Positions 52,540 to 61,778 of a stretch of 64,000 nt of DNA are shown piece by piece (the first letter of the stretch is position 1; each line of letters begins with the position of its first letter). The stretch comes from Gemmatimonadales bacterium (lineage in GTDB: Bacteria; Gemmatimonadota; Gemmatimonadetes; Palauibacterales; Palauibacteraceae). The notes below the pieces were generated by a model that worked only from the letters and a program-made list of their open reading frames with translations, was not told the DNA's origin and searched no databases. Made by a program: the position numbers and the translations under genes. Location of the stretch: NCBI GenBank assembly GCA_009838765.1, contig VXQX01000014.1, forward strand, positions 1-64,000. The letters are read 5' to 3'.

Positions 52540-55212
52540 CTAAAGCCCCAGCCAGTGTTCGAACTTCACGAGGAAAATATTCGTGGAGGGAATCCGCGCG
52601 AGGTCCGTCAGATCCTCACCGAGGCGGAACGAACCGTCGTTGCGGAACGACTGCTGGTCGCGGCTCCAGACGAGGAACACGGTCGATCCGGGCCGGTACT
52701 GCCAGCGCAGGACGAGGTTCGACCGGAAGGACTTCACGTTGAAGTCGGGATCCCTGAAGCCGAAATCCGCCCTCCCGTCCCGGTCGGCGTCGACTTGGTA
52801 GAGCCCGGAGCCGTTCGCCTCCAACCGCCGGATCTCGTTCTCGCCGTACGTCCGGAAGCGGTCGGAGAACTCGGACGCCCGTGGATCGTCGACCTCCATG
52901 AAACGGTCGTAGCTCCCGGCGCTCACGAAGGGTTCGGCGTAGAACTGAAGCGAAAGGTCGGGGCTGAACGTGTAGTTCAGGCGCGTCGTGATCGAGACCG
53001 TCTGCTGGCTCAGGCGGGCGAACACGTAGTGCGTCCCGTCGGGGGCGTCGGGCCGCGAGACGAACTGCCACGCCCGATCGTTCCACTGGAGGTTCGGGCC
53101 GATGTTGAGCTGGAGACGGCTCGACGGCTGAAGCCTCACGTTCGGCGACAGGCCGAAGCGGCGGGTCGCGGTGCTGTACTCTCCTCCGGCGTTGAAGACG
53201 GCCCCCACCTGCACGGGCTTGCGGGAGTCCGTGAACATCCCGCCCCAGCTGCTCCACTGGCTCGGCTGGTAGAGAATGGGGCCTCCGCGCAGCGCAGTCG
53301 TGGCGAGTCCCGCCCACTCCTGATTGAAACCGGCGAAGCCGCGCCAGAAGTTCCTGAACTGGAAGTTCCCGTTCACGTTGCCGCCCGTGAACTGCCGTTC
53401 GCCGCGGAACGTCCAGCCGGACCACGTCGCCGCGTTCACTCCCCAGTTCCGGAACGGCCCCTGAGGCCGGAACTGCTGGTAGTTTGCCCAGACCGCGCCG
53501 ACCCGATAATCCGCGTTCTGCTGGAACCCGAGGTCGTTCGCCTCGAAGCCGGGCGAACGGTTCTCGCCGAACAGTCCATAGCGCCAGTTGCCGCCTCCGA
53601 CCTTCGAGAAGCTGATCGTCGACGTGCTGCCCGAGAGACGCGTCCGCGCGGGGTCCAGTCCGTGACGTGAGTCCGGGCTCTGGAAGTAGTGGACCGAGGA
53701 ACGCTGGATGCGCTCGATCGCCTCCGGACTCCCGCTCACCGTGCTCCCGATCGCATGGCCGCTGATCTCGTAGTTGCCGTTCCCGAACCGATGCCGGAAG
53801 TCGACCCCTCCCGTGTACGCTTCGTCCGCCAGGAAGGCGAGCGACCCGCCGGCGTCCAGGCGCCGGTTCGTGGCGGTGGCGATGAGGCCGATGGCGCTCT
53901 CCCCGTCGCGAAAATCCCGGATGACCCGCCCCACGGCGTAGTTCGTCACCGGTTCGACCACCTGCTCGCCCAACGCCCCCGCCGGGGTGGAGAACTGCGC
54001 CATCTCGCTCGAGGTGAGCGCATCGAGGAAGCCGATCGACCACCCGTTCGCCGTCTTTCCGGACAGCTTCGCCGCGCCGAGAATGCTCGTCGCCGCCGGC
54101 ACGTCGCGGTAATCGGCCGGGCTCGTAACGGACCCCTGGGGTGCCCGCCCGATGCGCCGGCTGTAGAAGAGCGACTCGTTGTTGTCGCCGCCCCCGCCGA
54201 AAGAGAAACCGAAGATATCGGATCCTTCCTGGAAGAAGGGCCGCTTCTCGGGAAAGAACGTCTCGAACGCCGTGAGGTTCACGACGGACGGGTCCGCCTC
54301 GACCTGCCCGAAGTCGGGGTTGACGGTGACGTCGAGCGTGAGGTTTTCCGTGATTCCGTACTTCAGATCGCCTCCCACCGTCTGGCGCAGCGCCGTGGCG
54401 GTGTAGAAGGGATCGGCGGCGGCACCGGGCGCCCGCGTCGCCGAGGAGAGGACGTAGGGCCGTACCTCCAGATTGCGGCGCGGCCGGAGGCCCTGAAGAT
54501 CGCGCAGCGTGCCGAAGGCGGAGACGACCCGCGAGCCATCTTCCGGCAGGGGCGACCACACGCTCGACTCATCGAGACGGGCGATCTCGCGTCGGAAGTT
54601 GATGCCCCACGTGCTCCCGGCGCCGTCTTCGGAGGAGCCGGCAAAGCGGAGTTGCGAGAGCGGTATCCGCAGTTCGGCGGTCCAGCCCGACTCGTCCGTC
54701 CGCGTCGCGCTCTCCCACACCGCGTCCCAGTCGTCGTCCGCCTGCGTGTCGGAGAACAGCAGCCCGTCGCTCTGCACGCCCGCCACGCTCACGGAGAAAC
54801 GGAACGCGGTCCGGTGATCGAAATAGCTGTCGAAAGCGACGTGAAAGGCGTCCGTCGTCACCTGTTCATCGCGGCGGGCGAGACGGCGGATAATCCCGCC
54901 GGGATCGCTGTCGTACATCCGAGCGCCGACATAGACGGCGTCGTCCGTATAGAGGACGCGGACCTCGGTGCGCTCGCTGGCGGGCTCGCCCGCGTCGGGC
55001 CGGTATTGGACGAAGTCGCGGGCGGCCGGCGCGCCGCTCCAGGCGGATTCATCCAACCGCCCGTCGATCTGTGGCGGCTCCGTCGCCCGGATCGCCTGGA
55101 GCACCGGCGCCGCGGCGCCCCGCGCGGATGTCTCGCTGCCGGTGGCGGAATCCTGGGCCGCAAGGGGCGCGGCCAGACCCATGAGCAACCCGAACGCCGC
55201 CAGCCGGCGCAT
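52540..55212 (-). CDS. outer-membrane protein with CBM9-like domain and DUF5916 barrel
   Basis: An 890-residue protein. Signal MRRLAAFGLLMGLAAPLAAQD. The CBM9-like domain follows (residues about 40-240): PQIDGRLDESAWSGAPAARDFVQYRPDAGEPASERTEVRVLYTDDAVYVGARMYD, GWTAELRIPLSQLRF. The DUF5916 barrel follows: LKYGITENLTLDVTVNPDFGQVEADPSVVNLTAFETFFPEKRPFFQEG, a highly recognisable family motif, then many strands. The chain ends in FLVKFEHWLGL. Substrate unknown; uptake or surface processing of polymers is often proposed. The start is set by the signal peptide. Confidence 0.9.
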   Translation of the reverse strand: MRRLAAFGLLMGLAAPLAAQDSATGSETSARGAAAPVLQAIRATEPPQIDGRLDESAWSGAPAARDFVQYRPDAGEPASERTEVRVLYTDDAVYVGARMYDSDPGGIIRRLARRDEQVTTDAFHVAFDSYFDHRTAFRFSVSVAGVQSDGLLFSDTQADDDWDAVWESATRTDESGWTAELRIPLSQLRFAGSSEDGAGSTWGINFRREIARLDESSVWSPLPEDGSRVVSAFGTLRDLQGLRPRRNLEVRPYVLSSATRAPGAAADPFYTATALRQTVGGDLKYGITENLTLDVTVNPDFGQVEADPSVVNLTAFETFFPEKRPFFQEGSDIFGFSFGGGGDNNESLFYSRRIGRAPQGSVTSPADYRDVPAATSILGAAKLSGKTANGWSIGFLDALTSSEMAQFSTPAGALGEQVVEPVTNYAVGRVIRDFRDGESAIGLIATATNRRLDAGGSLAFLADEAYTGGVDFRHRFGNGNYEISGHAIGSTVSGSPEAIERIQRSSVHYFQSPDSRHGLDPARTRLSGSTSTISFSKVGGGNWRYGLFGENRSPGFEANDLGFQQNADYRVGAVWANYQQFRPQGPFRNWGVNAATWSGWTFRGERQFTGGNVNGNFQFRNFWRGFAGFNQEWAGLATTALRGGPILYQPSQWSSWGGMFTDSRKPVQVGAVFNAGGEYSTATRRFGLSPNVRLQPSSRLQLNIGPNLQWNDRAWQFVSRPDAPDGTHYVFARLSQQTVSITTRLNYTFSPDLSLQFYAEPFVSAGSYDRFMEVDDPRASEFSDRFRTYGENEIRRLEANGSGLYQVDADRDGRADFGFRDPDFNVKSFRSNLVLRWQYRPGSTVFLVWSRDQQSFRNDGSFRLGEDLTDLARIPSTNIFLVKFEHWLGL

Positions 55213-55249
55213 CGGGACGGCGGAATCTATCAAGAACGAGGAAAACCCC

Positions 55250-55268
55250 ACGTAAACCTTCCTTACGT
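55250..55268. promoter_or_regulatory. inverted repeat upstream of the DUF5916 gene
   Basis: ACGTAA and TTACGT face each other across 7 bases, 38 bases upstream of the DUF5916 start codon. It is a possible operator; no known regulator site is matched. Confidence 0.25.
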
Positions 55269-55424
55269 CAGCCCGAACCCTGGCGGCCCGTGGCAAACCC
55301 TGCGGCTACGGGCTACTCAACTTCGCGAAGTAGGACGCGTCGAGCCGCCGAAAGGTTGCGGTCCGTCTGCGGCCGTTCGCCTCCTTGCCGGGAACGAGGC
55401 CGGAGGGAAGAAAGTTGCAGCGGG

Positions 55425-56390
55425 TCAGCCGCCCCCGTCCGCCTCCAGGCGGGCGATCTCCGCCTCGGAGGCGATGTAGCCGAACCCCGCCCAGCCGGCA
55501 CCCTCAAGAATGAGGCGGTACATCTCCGCCGCCTGCGCCGCGCGGTCGTTGTAGAGGTGCCAGGTCGCGACCCCGTACGCGACCGCCACGCCGGCCGGAT
55601 CTCCGCTCTCGGGATCCCACAGCTCGTCGGCATCGAGCTCGCCCCGGTACATGAGGAGGAGCCGGTGATAGCTGGTGTTCTCGATGACATCGAGATCCGC
55701 CGTCACGGGTTCGAGGACGGCCGCCGCTTCGGCGTCGCGCCCCAGACGGCGGAGCGCCATGTACCACCAGTGCGAGATCGCCACGAGCTGGTCGGGATTC
55801 GTGGTCACCGCCATGTAGGCCTCGTAGGACGGCAGCGCGCCCTCGAAGTCGCCCTGCAGATAGCGGGCCAGGGCGAGGTGGTAGTGGATGTTCGACTGCA
55901 GCGTGCTCGTCGGGACGCCGCGGGCGTTGGGCTGGCCGTCCGGTTCGACCTCGTCCGGCTCGCCCCGCACCAGGTCCGCGGCGCGGGACAGGTCCTCGAT
56001 CGCGCGGTCGAACTCCCGCACGCTGATCCGGCGGTGCCCGCGATGACGGTACATCCGCGCGTCGTCCGGGTGCTTCTCGATCCCCTCCGAAAAGATCTCG
56101 ATCGCGTCGCGAAAGGCCCCCGTGTACCCGATGCGTCGGCCGAGCCAGATGATCGCGTCCGCATCGTCCGGATTCGCCTCGTAGTCCGCACGCGCGACTT
56201 CGATGTCCTGCGCCTGCTCCTCGGAAGCGGGGGACGGATACAGGGGTTCGCCGAGGAGGGAGATCGCCTCTGCCCCGTCCGGGAGACCGTCTCCGGCGGC
56301 CGACGTCGCAGCGTCGTCCGCTGCCCCTCCGCAGGCCGTAAAGCAGAGTGAGATCACGAGGGCGCGGAGTGCCAGTCGATAGCGTTTCAT
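55425..56390 (-). CDS. TPR-like lipoprotein
   Basis: A 321-residue protein with lipoprotein signal (LALRALVISLCFTACGG). It then has tetratricopeptide-type helices (ADYEANPDDADAIIWLGRRIGYTGAFRDAIEIFSEGIEKHPDDARMYRHRGHRRISVREFDRAIEDLSRA, SNIHYHLALARYLQGDFEGALPSYEAYM). The start at 56390 has GAGG 7 bases upstream. It likely scaffolds protein contacts at the envelope; partner unknown. It is divergent from the DUF4342 gene. Confidence 0.85.
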   Translation of the reverse strand: MKRYRLALRALVISLCFTACGGAADDAATSAAGDGLPDGAEAISLLGEPLYPSPASEEQAQDIEVARADYEANPDDADAIIWLGRRIGYTGAFRDAIEIFSEGIEKHPDDARMYRHRGHRRISVREFDRAIEDLSRAADLVRGEPDEVEPDGQPNARGVPTSTLQSNIHYHLALARYLQGDFEGALPSYEAYMAVTTNPDQLVAISHWWYMALRRLGRDAEAAAVLEPVTADLDVIENTSYHRLLLMYRGELDADELWDPESGDPAGVAVAYGVATWHLYNDRAAQAAEMYRLILEGAGWAGFGYIASEAEIARLEADGGG

Positions 56391-56532
56391 CGTCTTCCTC
56401 GGGAGAGGGGTTCCCGCGCGGCTCGCAAAACCCGGGGCGGTTCGCGAGCGTACGACGGACTGCCGGCCTCCAGCATCGGGCCGGACTCCAACATCAAGTC
56501 GGGCTCGAGGCCGCGCCGCAAGGGAGGTGGAC

Positions 56533-56817
56533 ATGACCGAGGAACACCGAGTGCCGGGCGAGAACCTCGTCCGGAAGATCAAGGAGATCATCCGGGAGGG
56601 GAACGTCCGCCGCATCTCGATACGGAACGAAGACGGGAAGGAACTCATCGAGGTTCCGCTCTCCATCGGCGTCGTGGGGACGTTGATGCTGCCCGCCTGG
56701 GCGGCGATCGGCGCCATCGCCGCGCTCGTCACGAACTGCTCGATCGTCGTGGAGCGCGAAGAACGCGAGGGAGAAACGAGTCCGGCCCCGGTGCCCAGCG
56801 ATGACGAAGACGGCTGA
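56533..56817 (+). CDS. DUF4342 domain-containing protein
   Basis: A 94-residue protein: NLVRKIKEIIREGNVRRISIRNEDGKELIEVPLSIGVVGTLMLPAWAAIGAIAALVTNCSIVVERE is the DUF4342 domain, with one hydrophobic stretch. The start at 56533 is set by GGAGG 5 bases upstream. The function of the family is unknown. The product ends in a short acidic tail (PSDDEDG). Confidence 0.85.
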   Translation: MTEEHRVPGENLVRKIKEIIREGNVRRISIRNEDGKELIEVPLSIGVVGTLMLPAWAAIGAIAALVTNCSIVVEREEREGETSPAPVPSDDEDG

Positions 56818-56963
56818 GCGGAGCACCGGTCTCGGCAACCCGGAACTTGTCGACTATCTTGAAGAGGCGGCGTCTTCACGAGGACGCCAGATCCAACATT
56901 AACGAAGCGTGGAGTGCCGGCGGGCGGGAGCCCCGGCCCCACTTCAAAACCGACGGAGGGCTC

Positions 56964-57407
56964 ATGAAGAAGCGCTTGCTTACGTTGCTTGTGCCGGTTG
57001 TCGTCGCCACGCTTGCCATCGGCTGCGGTGGCGGCGACACCATGGACCCGGAACCGCCCGCCGCCGTGGGGCCGCCGGACCTCTCGGGCACCTATAGTCT
57101 CGTATCCGTGACGCAGGGCGGGCTTACAGTCGGACCGCCGGGGGCCACGGGGACGTTCACGCTCTCCCAGACCTCATCGTCCGGCGACACCGCCTCGGGT
57201 ACCTTGACCTATAGCATCTCGATACCAGCCATTGGCTTTATGCAGGACGACGAGGGCACGTTCACGGTCAAGTCGGACGGAAGCTGGGCGCAGACCGGAC
57301 AGGTGGCGCAGGCTCTGGGTACGTACACGCTGGCGGGCAACGTCCTCACCGTCATCGTAACGGAGCCGCTCGCAGCGGCCTCGACGACAGTTTGGCAGCG
57401 GCAGTAG
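56964..57407 (+). CDS. small lipoprotein with lipocalin-like beta-sandwich
   Basis: A 147-residue protein. The start at 56964 is set by GGAGGG immediately upstream. Lipobox LAIGCGGG. The body PDLSGTYSLVSVTQGGL...GTFTLSQTSSSGDTASGTLTYSISI...GTFTVKSDGSWAQTGQV...GTYTLAGNVLTVIV resembles lipocalin-like or DUF-type repeats that read as GTYxLxxxxL. Function unknown. The 3' end overlaps the TonB receptor start by 16 bases, suggesting coupled translation. Confidence 0.7.
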   Translation: MKKRLLTLLVPVVVATLAIGCGGGDTMDPEPPAAVGPPDLSGTYSLVSVTQGGLTVGPPGATGTFTLSQTSSSGDTASGTLTYSISIPAIGFMQDDEGTFTVKSDGSWAQTGQVAQALGTYTLAGNVLTVIVTEPLAAASTTVWQRQ

Positions 57408-59614
57408 CGGTCGGGTTCCGACGACGTCTCACGGCAGGCGCCGCGCTCGCCTCCTTCTACATGCGCGCGGTGCTCGCCTCTTTCTACGCGCGGGCGGCGC
57501 TCGCCTCCTTCTACGCGAGCGCACCGCTCGCCGCCCAGGCCCAGGACGCCATCGTCCGCGGCCGCGTCCTGGACGCGGAGACGGGTGCCCCGCTCGCCGG
57601 GGCGACCGTGCTCATCCGCGACACCCCGCTGCGAGCGACGACGCGGCCCGACGGCGGCTTCGCGATCCCGTCACCGTCTGATGGCGCCTATACGCTGATC
57701 GTGGTCGCGGATGGCTTTCGCGCCTCCGAACGCCGAATCGAGCCCACTACGTCCGGAGAACTCAGCATCCTGCTCGAACGCCGGCTGTTCGACGTTCCCG
57801 AGCTGACCGTGACGGCGAACCGCTCCGCCGCCCGATCCGGCGAGGCCCCGGTGAGCGTTGCCGTGATCAGCGGTGACGAACTCGGCAACCGCGACGTCGT
57901 GACCCTCGACGAGGCGCTTCCGTTCGCGCAGGGCGTGATCTTCAATTCCGGCCAGATGGACATCCGCGGCGCCACGGGTCTGGCGCGGGGCGTCGGAAGC
58001 CGCGTGCTCATGCTCCTCGATGGCCACCGCGTGCTCTCCGGCGTGGGCGCGTCGATCGATTTCAGCGGCCTGCCCGTGCTGGACGTGGACCAGATCGAGA
58101 TCGTGAAGGGTCCGCATTCCACGCTGTGGGGGACGAACGCTCTGGGCGGCGTCGTGAACGTGATCACGAAGCGGCCATCCCCGGAGCCCGAGACCATCGT
58201 GCGCGGGTACTTCGGCCTCTTCGACACGCCGGCCCGACATTCGTTCACGGACGAGCGGCTGAGCAGGGAAGGGCTCGCGCTCCAACACTCCCGCCGCCTC
58301 GGCGATGTCGGGGCCACCCTGTATCTTGCGCGCGAGGAATCGGATGGGTTCCGTCAGAACGGCGCGCTCGAACGGTGGCGGATGCGGCTCAAGACCGTCT
58401 TCCCGGCGGAATCCGCGAATCCGTGGGAGATCTTCGTCAACTGGAACCGGAAGGACGAGGAGGAGTTCTTCACGTGGCTGTCGGCGGACCGTCCGCTGGA
58501 GGTCGATCCGACGGAACTCGGGGACTGGATTCGCTCGGACGACCTCGTTCTCGGCGTGACGGCCAATCCGGTCGTCACGCCGAAACATCGCGTACAGGTA
58601 CGCCCGCACATCTACCACGCGCGGAACCAGAACCATTTCCACGACAACGAGGACTTCCACCGCTCGACGCGCGTCGGCACCGACGTCCAGTGGTCCCTCT
58701 TCCCCAGCCGCTCGCACGCGCTGACGATCGGGGCGGAAGGCGCTTTCACCGGCGTGAGTTCGAACTTCCTTGCGCCACCGCCCGACGTGACGGACCTCGC
58801 GCTGTTCGCGCAGGACGAGATCACGTTCTCCGACCGGATTCGAGGCTCGGTGGGCCTGCGACTCGACTACCACAAGGCCTCGGCGGCGATGGAGGACCGG
58901 TTCCTCAACCCGAAACTCGGAATCGTCTACGAGGCGAGCGACCGGTTGAGCCTCCGAGGGTCCCTCAGCCGCGGATATCGCGCCCCGAGCGTATCCGAGC
59001 AGTTCACTTCGACGACCCAGTTCGGCTTTCGAGTCATTCCCAATCTCGAGTTGCGGGGAGAATCCGCCTGGGCCCGGGAGGTCGGGGCGACCGTGCACGT
59101 GAGCGAGCGCGTCTGGCTGGATGCCGGACTCTTCTGGAGCGACTACACCGATCTCATCGAACCGTCGCCGGCGCCCAACAACGTGTTCGTGTTTCAGTTC
59201 CGCAACGTCGCCGAAGCCATGGTGCGGGGGGTCGATGCGGGGCTGCGGATCGGCGTGATCCCGAATCGGCTGGACCTCAACACGAACTACACCTTCCTCG
59301 ACACCAGGGACGACCGGACCGGGCGTGCGCTCCCCTACCGTTCACGCCACAACTTCACGGCGACGGCGACCGGGTGGAGAGGTATGGTCGCGGTCGACTT
59401 CCGGCACCGGAGCCGCGTGGAGCAGGTGCTCGCCTTCCCGCTCGACGAGCGCAGCGCCATCAACCTCGTCGACCTGCGCGTGCGCGCCCGGATTCTGGGA
59501 ACCCGCGTGCAGGCGAAGATCGAGAACCTGTTCCAGAAGACCTACGTGAACGTGCAGGAACGGAGTCCGGGACCCACCCGAAGCTTCCGCCTCACCGTAA
59601 CTCCCCGTTTCTAG
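57392..59614 (+). CDS. TonB-dependent receptor with CarboxypepD-like N-terminal domain
   Basis: A 740-residue outer-membrane receptor. A regulatory-like carboxypeptidase domain (RGRVLDAETGAPLAGATVLIRDTPLRATTRPDGGFAIP) at about residues 53-130 precedes the plug (GEAPVSVAVISGDELGNRDVVTLDEALPFAQGVIF, RVLMLLDGHRVLSGVGASIDFSGLPVLDVDQIEIVKGPHSTLWGTNALGGVVNVITKRP). The barrel follows and ends in FRLTVTPRF. It would import a ligand such as a siderophore, cobalamin or sugar; none can be named. The signal region has three 9-residue repeats (LASFYMRAV-type). A TTG start at 57392 is assumed; no better start is seen. Confidence 0.9.
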   Translation: MAAAVAVGFRRRLTAGAALASFYMRAVLASFYARAALASFYASAPLAAQAQDAIVRGRVLDAETGAPLAGATVLIRDTPLRATTRPDGGFAIPSPSDGAYTLIVVADGFRASERRIEPTTSGELSILLERRLFDVPELTVTANRSAARSGEAPVSVAVISGDELGNRDVVTLDEALPFAQGVIFNSGQMDIRGATGLARGVGSRVLMLLDGHRVLSGVGASIDFSGLPVLDVDQIEIVKGPHSTLWGTNALGGVVNVITKRPSPEPETIVRGYFGLFDTPARHSFTDERLSREGLALQHSRRLGDVGATLYLAREESDGFRQNGALERWRMRLKTVFPAESANPWEIFVNWNRKDEEEFFTWLSADRPLEVDPTELGDWIRSDDLVLGVTANPVVTPKHRVQVRPHIYHARNQNHFHDNEDFHRSTRVGTDVQWSLFPSRSHALTIGAEGAFTGVSSNFLAPPPDVTDLALFAQDEITFSDRIRGSVGLRLDYHKASAAMEDRFLNPKLGIVYEASDRLSLRGSLSRGYRAPSVSEQFTSTTQFGFRVIPNLELRGESAWAREVGATVHVSERVWLDAGLFWSDYTDLIEPSPAPNNVFVFQFRNVAEAMVRGVDAGLRIGVIPNRLDLNTNYTFLDTRDDRTGRALPYRSRHNFTATATGWRGMVAVDFRHRSRVEQVLAFPLDERSAINLVDLRVRARILGTRVQAKIENLFQKTYVNVQERSPGPTRSFRLTVTPRF
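57445..57525 (+). repeat. 27-base tandem repeat in the TonB receptor signal region
   Basis: Three 27-base units, beginning GCTCGCCTC(C/T)TTCTACA or similar, encode LASFYMRAV, LASFYARAA and LASFYASAP; a partial fourth begins LAAQ. Units differ at a few bases. Unit number could vary by slippage and alter signal length. Confidence 0.8.
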
Positions 59615-59621
59615 AACGCCC

Positions 59622-61778
59622 GTGGCTCGCGACAATCCGCGCGTCCGCCCGCTGGCCGGCGCACTTCTTGCCGCCTGCGCGCTGGTTGCCTGCGAGCCGT
59701 CACCGCCGCGTGACGCGGCCGGCGTCGTCACCCGGGACCGCCTGCTGGCGACGGACACGGTCCCGGCGGAATGGCTGACGTCCGGCCGGGATTTCGGAGA
59801 GACGCGGTATTCGCCGCTCGGGCGCATTCACGTCATGAACGCAGCCGCCGTGGGTCTCGCCTGGGAGTACCCGTGGCGGTCCCACGTCGGCTCCGTGCAC
59901 TGGGGGCTCGAGGCCACTCCCGTGGTCGTCGACGGCGTGATGTATTCGCCCGGTCCGTGGGGAAGCGTCGCGGCGCTCGACGCGGCGACGGGGGAAGCGG
60001 TCTGGCGCTACGACCCGCAGGTCGACCCGAGCACCACGCGCAAGGGCTGCTGCGGCCCCGTCAATCGCGGACTCGAGGTGTGGGACGGACGCGTCTACAT
60101 CGGCACCTTCGACGGCTGGCTGGTGGCGCTCGACGCGGCGACGGGCGAGGAGGTCTGGCGCGTCGACACCTTCGTCGACCGGTCTCTCTCGTACACGAGC
60201 ACCGGCTCGCCGCAGATCGCCGGCGACGTCGTCGTCCTCGGCAACGCCGGCGGCGACTTCGGCGTGCGCGGGTACGTCACGGCGTACGACCTCGAGACCG
60301 GCGAGGAGGCGTGGCGCTTCTTCACCGTTCCCGGCGATCCGGCGGACGGCTTCGAGCACCCGGAGATGGAGGTGGCCGCCGCCACGTGGGACCCGGATTC
60401 GGCCTGGGAGGGAGGGCTCGGCGGCACCGTGTGGGGGGAGATGGCCTACGACCCCGTGCTCGACCTTCTCTACGTCGGTACGGGGAACGCCTACCCGTAC
60501 CCGATCTGGCACCGCAGCCCGTCGGGGGGAGACAACCTCTACCTCGTCTCCATCCTCGCCATCGACCCGAAGACGGGCCGCCTCGTCTGGCACTACCAGA
60601 CGGTGCCGGGCGAGATCTGGGACTACACCGCGACGCAGAACCTCATCCTGAGCACGGTCACCATCGACGGCCGCCCGCGCGATGTCCTGCTCCAGGCCCC
60701 CAAGAACGGCTTCTTCTACGTCCTCGACCGCGCCACGGGCGAGCTGCTTCAGGCCGAGAACTTCGTGACCGTCACCTGGGCGCACGGGATCGATCTCGAG
60801 ACGGGGCGGCCGATCCCGAACCCCGCCGCGGACTATCGCGACGAACCGCGCGTCGTCTTCCCCTCCTCGGCGGGCGGACACAACTGGCAGCCGATGTCCT
60901 TCAACCCCGAGACGGGCATCGCCTACATCCCCGCCCGCGAACAGGCCATGCTGTGGCGTTCGCTGGATGAGTTCGACCATCGCCCGGAGGTCGCCTACGA
61001 AGGCTTCACGGCCACCTGGCCTCCGTTCCCGGCGGAGTTCGCGCACCTCGCCGAAGGTCTCCCGGATATCGGCCCGAACGAGTTTCTCCTCGCGTGGGAC
61101 CCCGTCGCGGGGCGCGAGTTGTGGCGGGTGCCGCGCGGCAGCATGTGGAACGGGGGCACGCTCGTGACGGGTGGGAACCTCGTCATCCAGGGCACGGCGG
61201 CGGGCACGCTCGACTTCCACCAGGCGGACACGGGCGCGCGCATCCACAGCATCCATCTCGGCACGGGCGTCATGGCGGGGCCCATGACGTACGAGGTCGA
61301 CGGCGTGCAGTACATCGCGGTCATGGCGGGCTACGGCGGGCCGAGGGGCTCCGCCTATCCGCTCGGCTCGGCGGCGTACGACTACGACAGCGCGGGACGG
61401 CTGCTCGTCTTCCGGCTCGACGGTGGGGAAGTGCCGCTACCGCCCGCGCAAAACGTGCCGACGACGCCGGAACCGCCGGATCTCGCGCTCGACGCGGCCA
61501 GGGTTCGGCGCGGGGCGGAACTCTTCGGGGTCCACTGCCGCATCTGTCACCGGGCCTCGGACGAACACCTCTCCGCCTATCCCGATCTGCGCCGCATGGA
61601 TGGCGGCGCGTGGGAGAGCTTCGACGCTGTGGTGCTCGGCGGGGCGCTCGCCGTGAACGGCATGGCCGCCTTCGGCGACCTCCTCTCGCTGGAGGACGCG
61701 ACCGCGATCCGGCACTACCTCACGAGCGAGCAGCGGCGCCTGTGGGAGGCGGAGTCGGCTGCATCCCGCCATGAGTGA
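59622..61778 (+). CDS. PQQ-dependent dehydrogenase with C-terminal cytochrome c domain (quinohemoprotein)
   Basis: A 718-residue lipoprotein (lipobox ALVACEP). An eight-bladed PQQ propeller has the vicinal Cys pair in TRKGCCGPVNRG, catalytic-site Asp in EIWDYTATQN, and PQQ repeats such as VAALDAATGEAVWRYD and LVALDAATGEEVWRVD. A class I cytochrome c domain ends the chain, with CRICH heme motif and Met-containing tail (VNGMAAFGDLLSLEDATAIRHYLTSEQ). It is a type II quinohemoprotein alcohol/aldose dehydrogenase acting in the periplasm; the substrate is not visible. Start GTG. It lies 7 bases after the TonB receptor. Confidence 0.92.
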   Translation: MARDNPRVRPLAGALLAACALVACEPSPPRDAAGVVTRDRLLATDTVPAEWLTSGRDFGETRYSPLGRIHVMNAAAVGLAWEYPWRSHVGSVHWGLEATPVVVDGVMYSPGPWGSVAALDAATGEAVWRYDPQVDPSTTRKGCCGPVNRGLEVWDGRVYIGTFDGWLVALDAATGEEVWRVDTFVDRSLSYTSTGSPQIAGDVVVLGNAGGDFGVRGYVTAYDLETGEEAWRFFTVPGDPADGFEHPEMEVAAATWDPDSAWEGGLGGTVWGEMAYDPVLDLLYVGTGNAYPYPIWHRSPSGGDNLYLVSILAIDPKTGRLVWHYQTVPGEIWDYTATQNLILSTVTIDGRPRDVLLQAPKNGFFYVLDRATGELLQAENFVTVTWAHGIDLETGRPIPNPAADYRDEPRVVFPSSAGGHNWQPMSFNPETGIAYIPAREQAMLWRSLDEFDHRPEVAYEGFTATWPPFPAEFAHLAEGLPDIGPNEFLLAWDPVAGRELWRVPRGSMWNGGTLVTGGNLVIQGTAAGTLDFHQADTGARIHSIHLGTGVMAGPMTYEVDGVQYIAVMAGYGGPRGSAYPLGSAAYDYDSAGRLLVFRLDGGEVPLPPAQNVPTTPEPPDLALDAARVRRGAELFGVHCRICHRASDEHLSAYPDLRRMDGGAWESFDAVVLGGALAVNGMAAFGDLLSLEDATAIRHYLTSEQRRLWEAESAASRHE

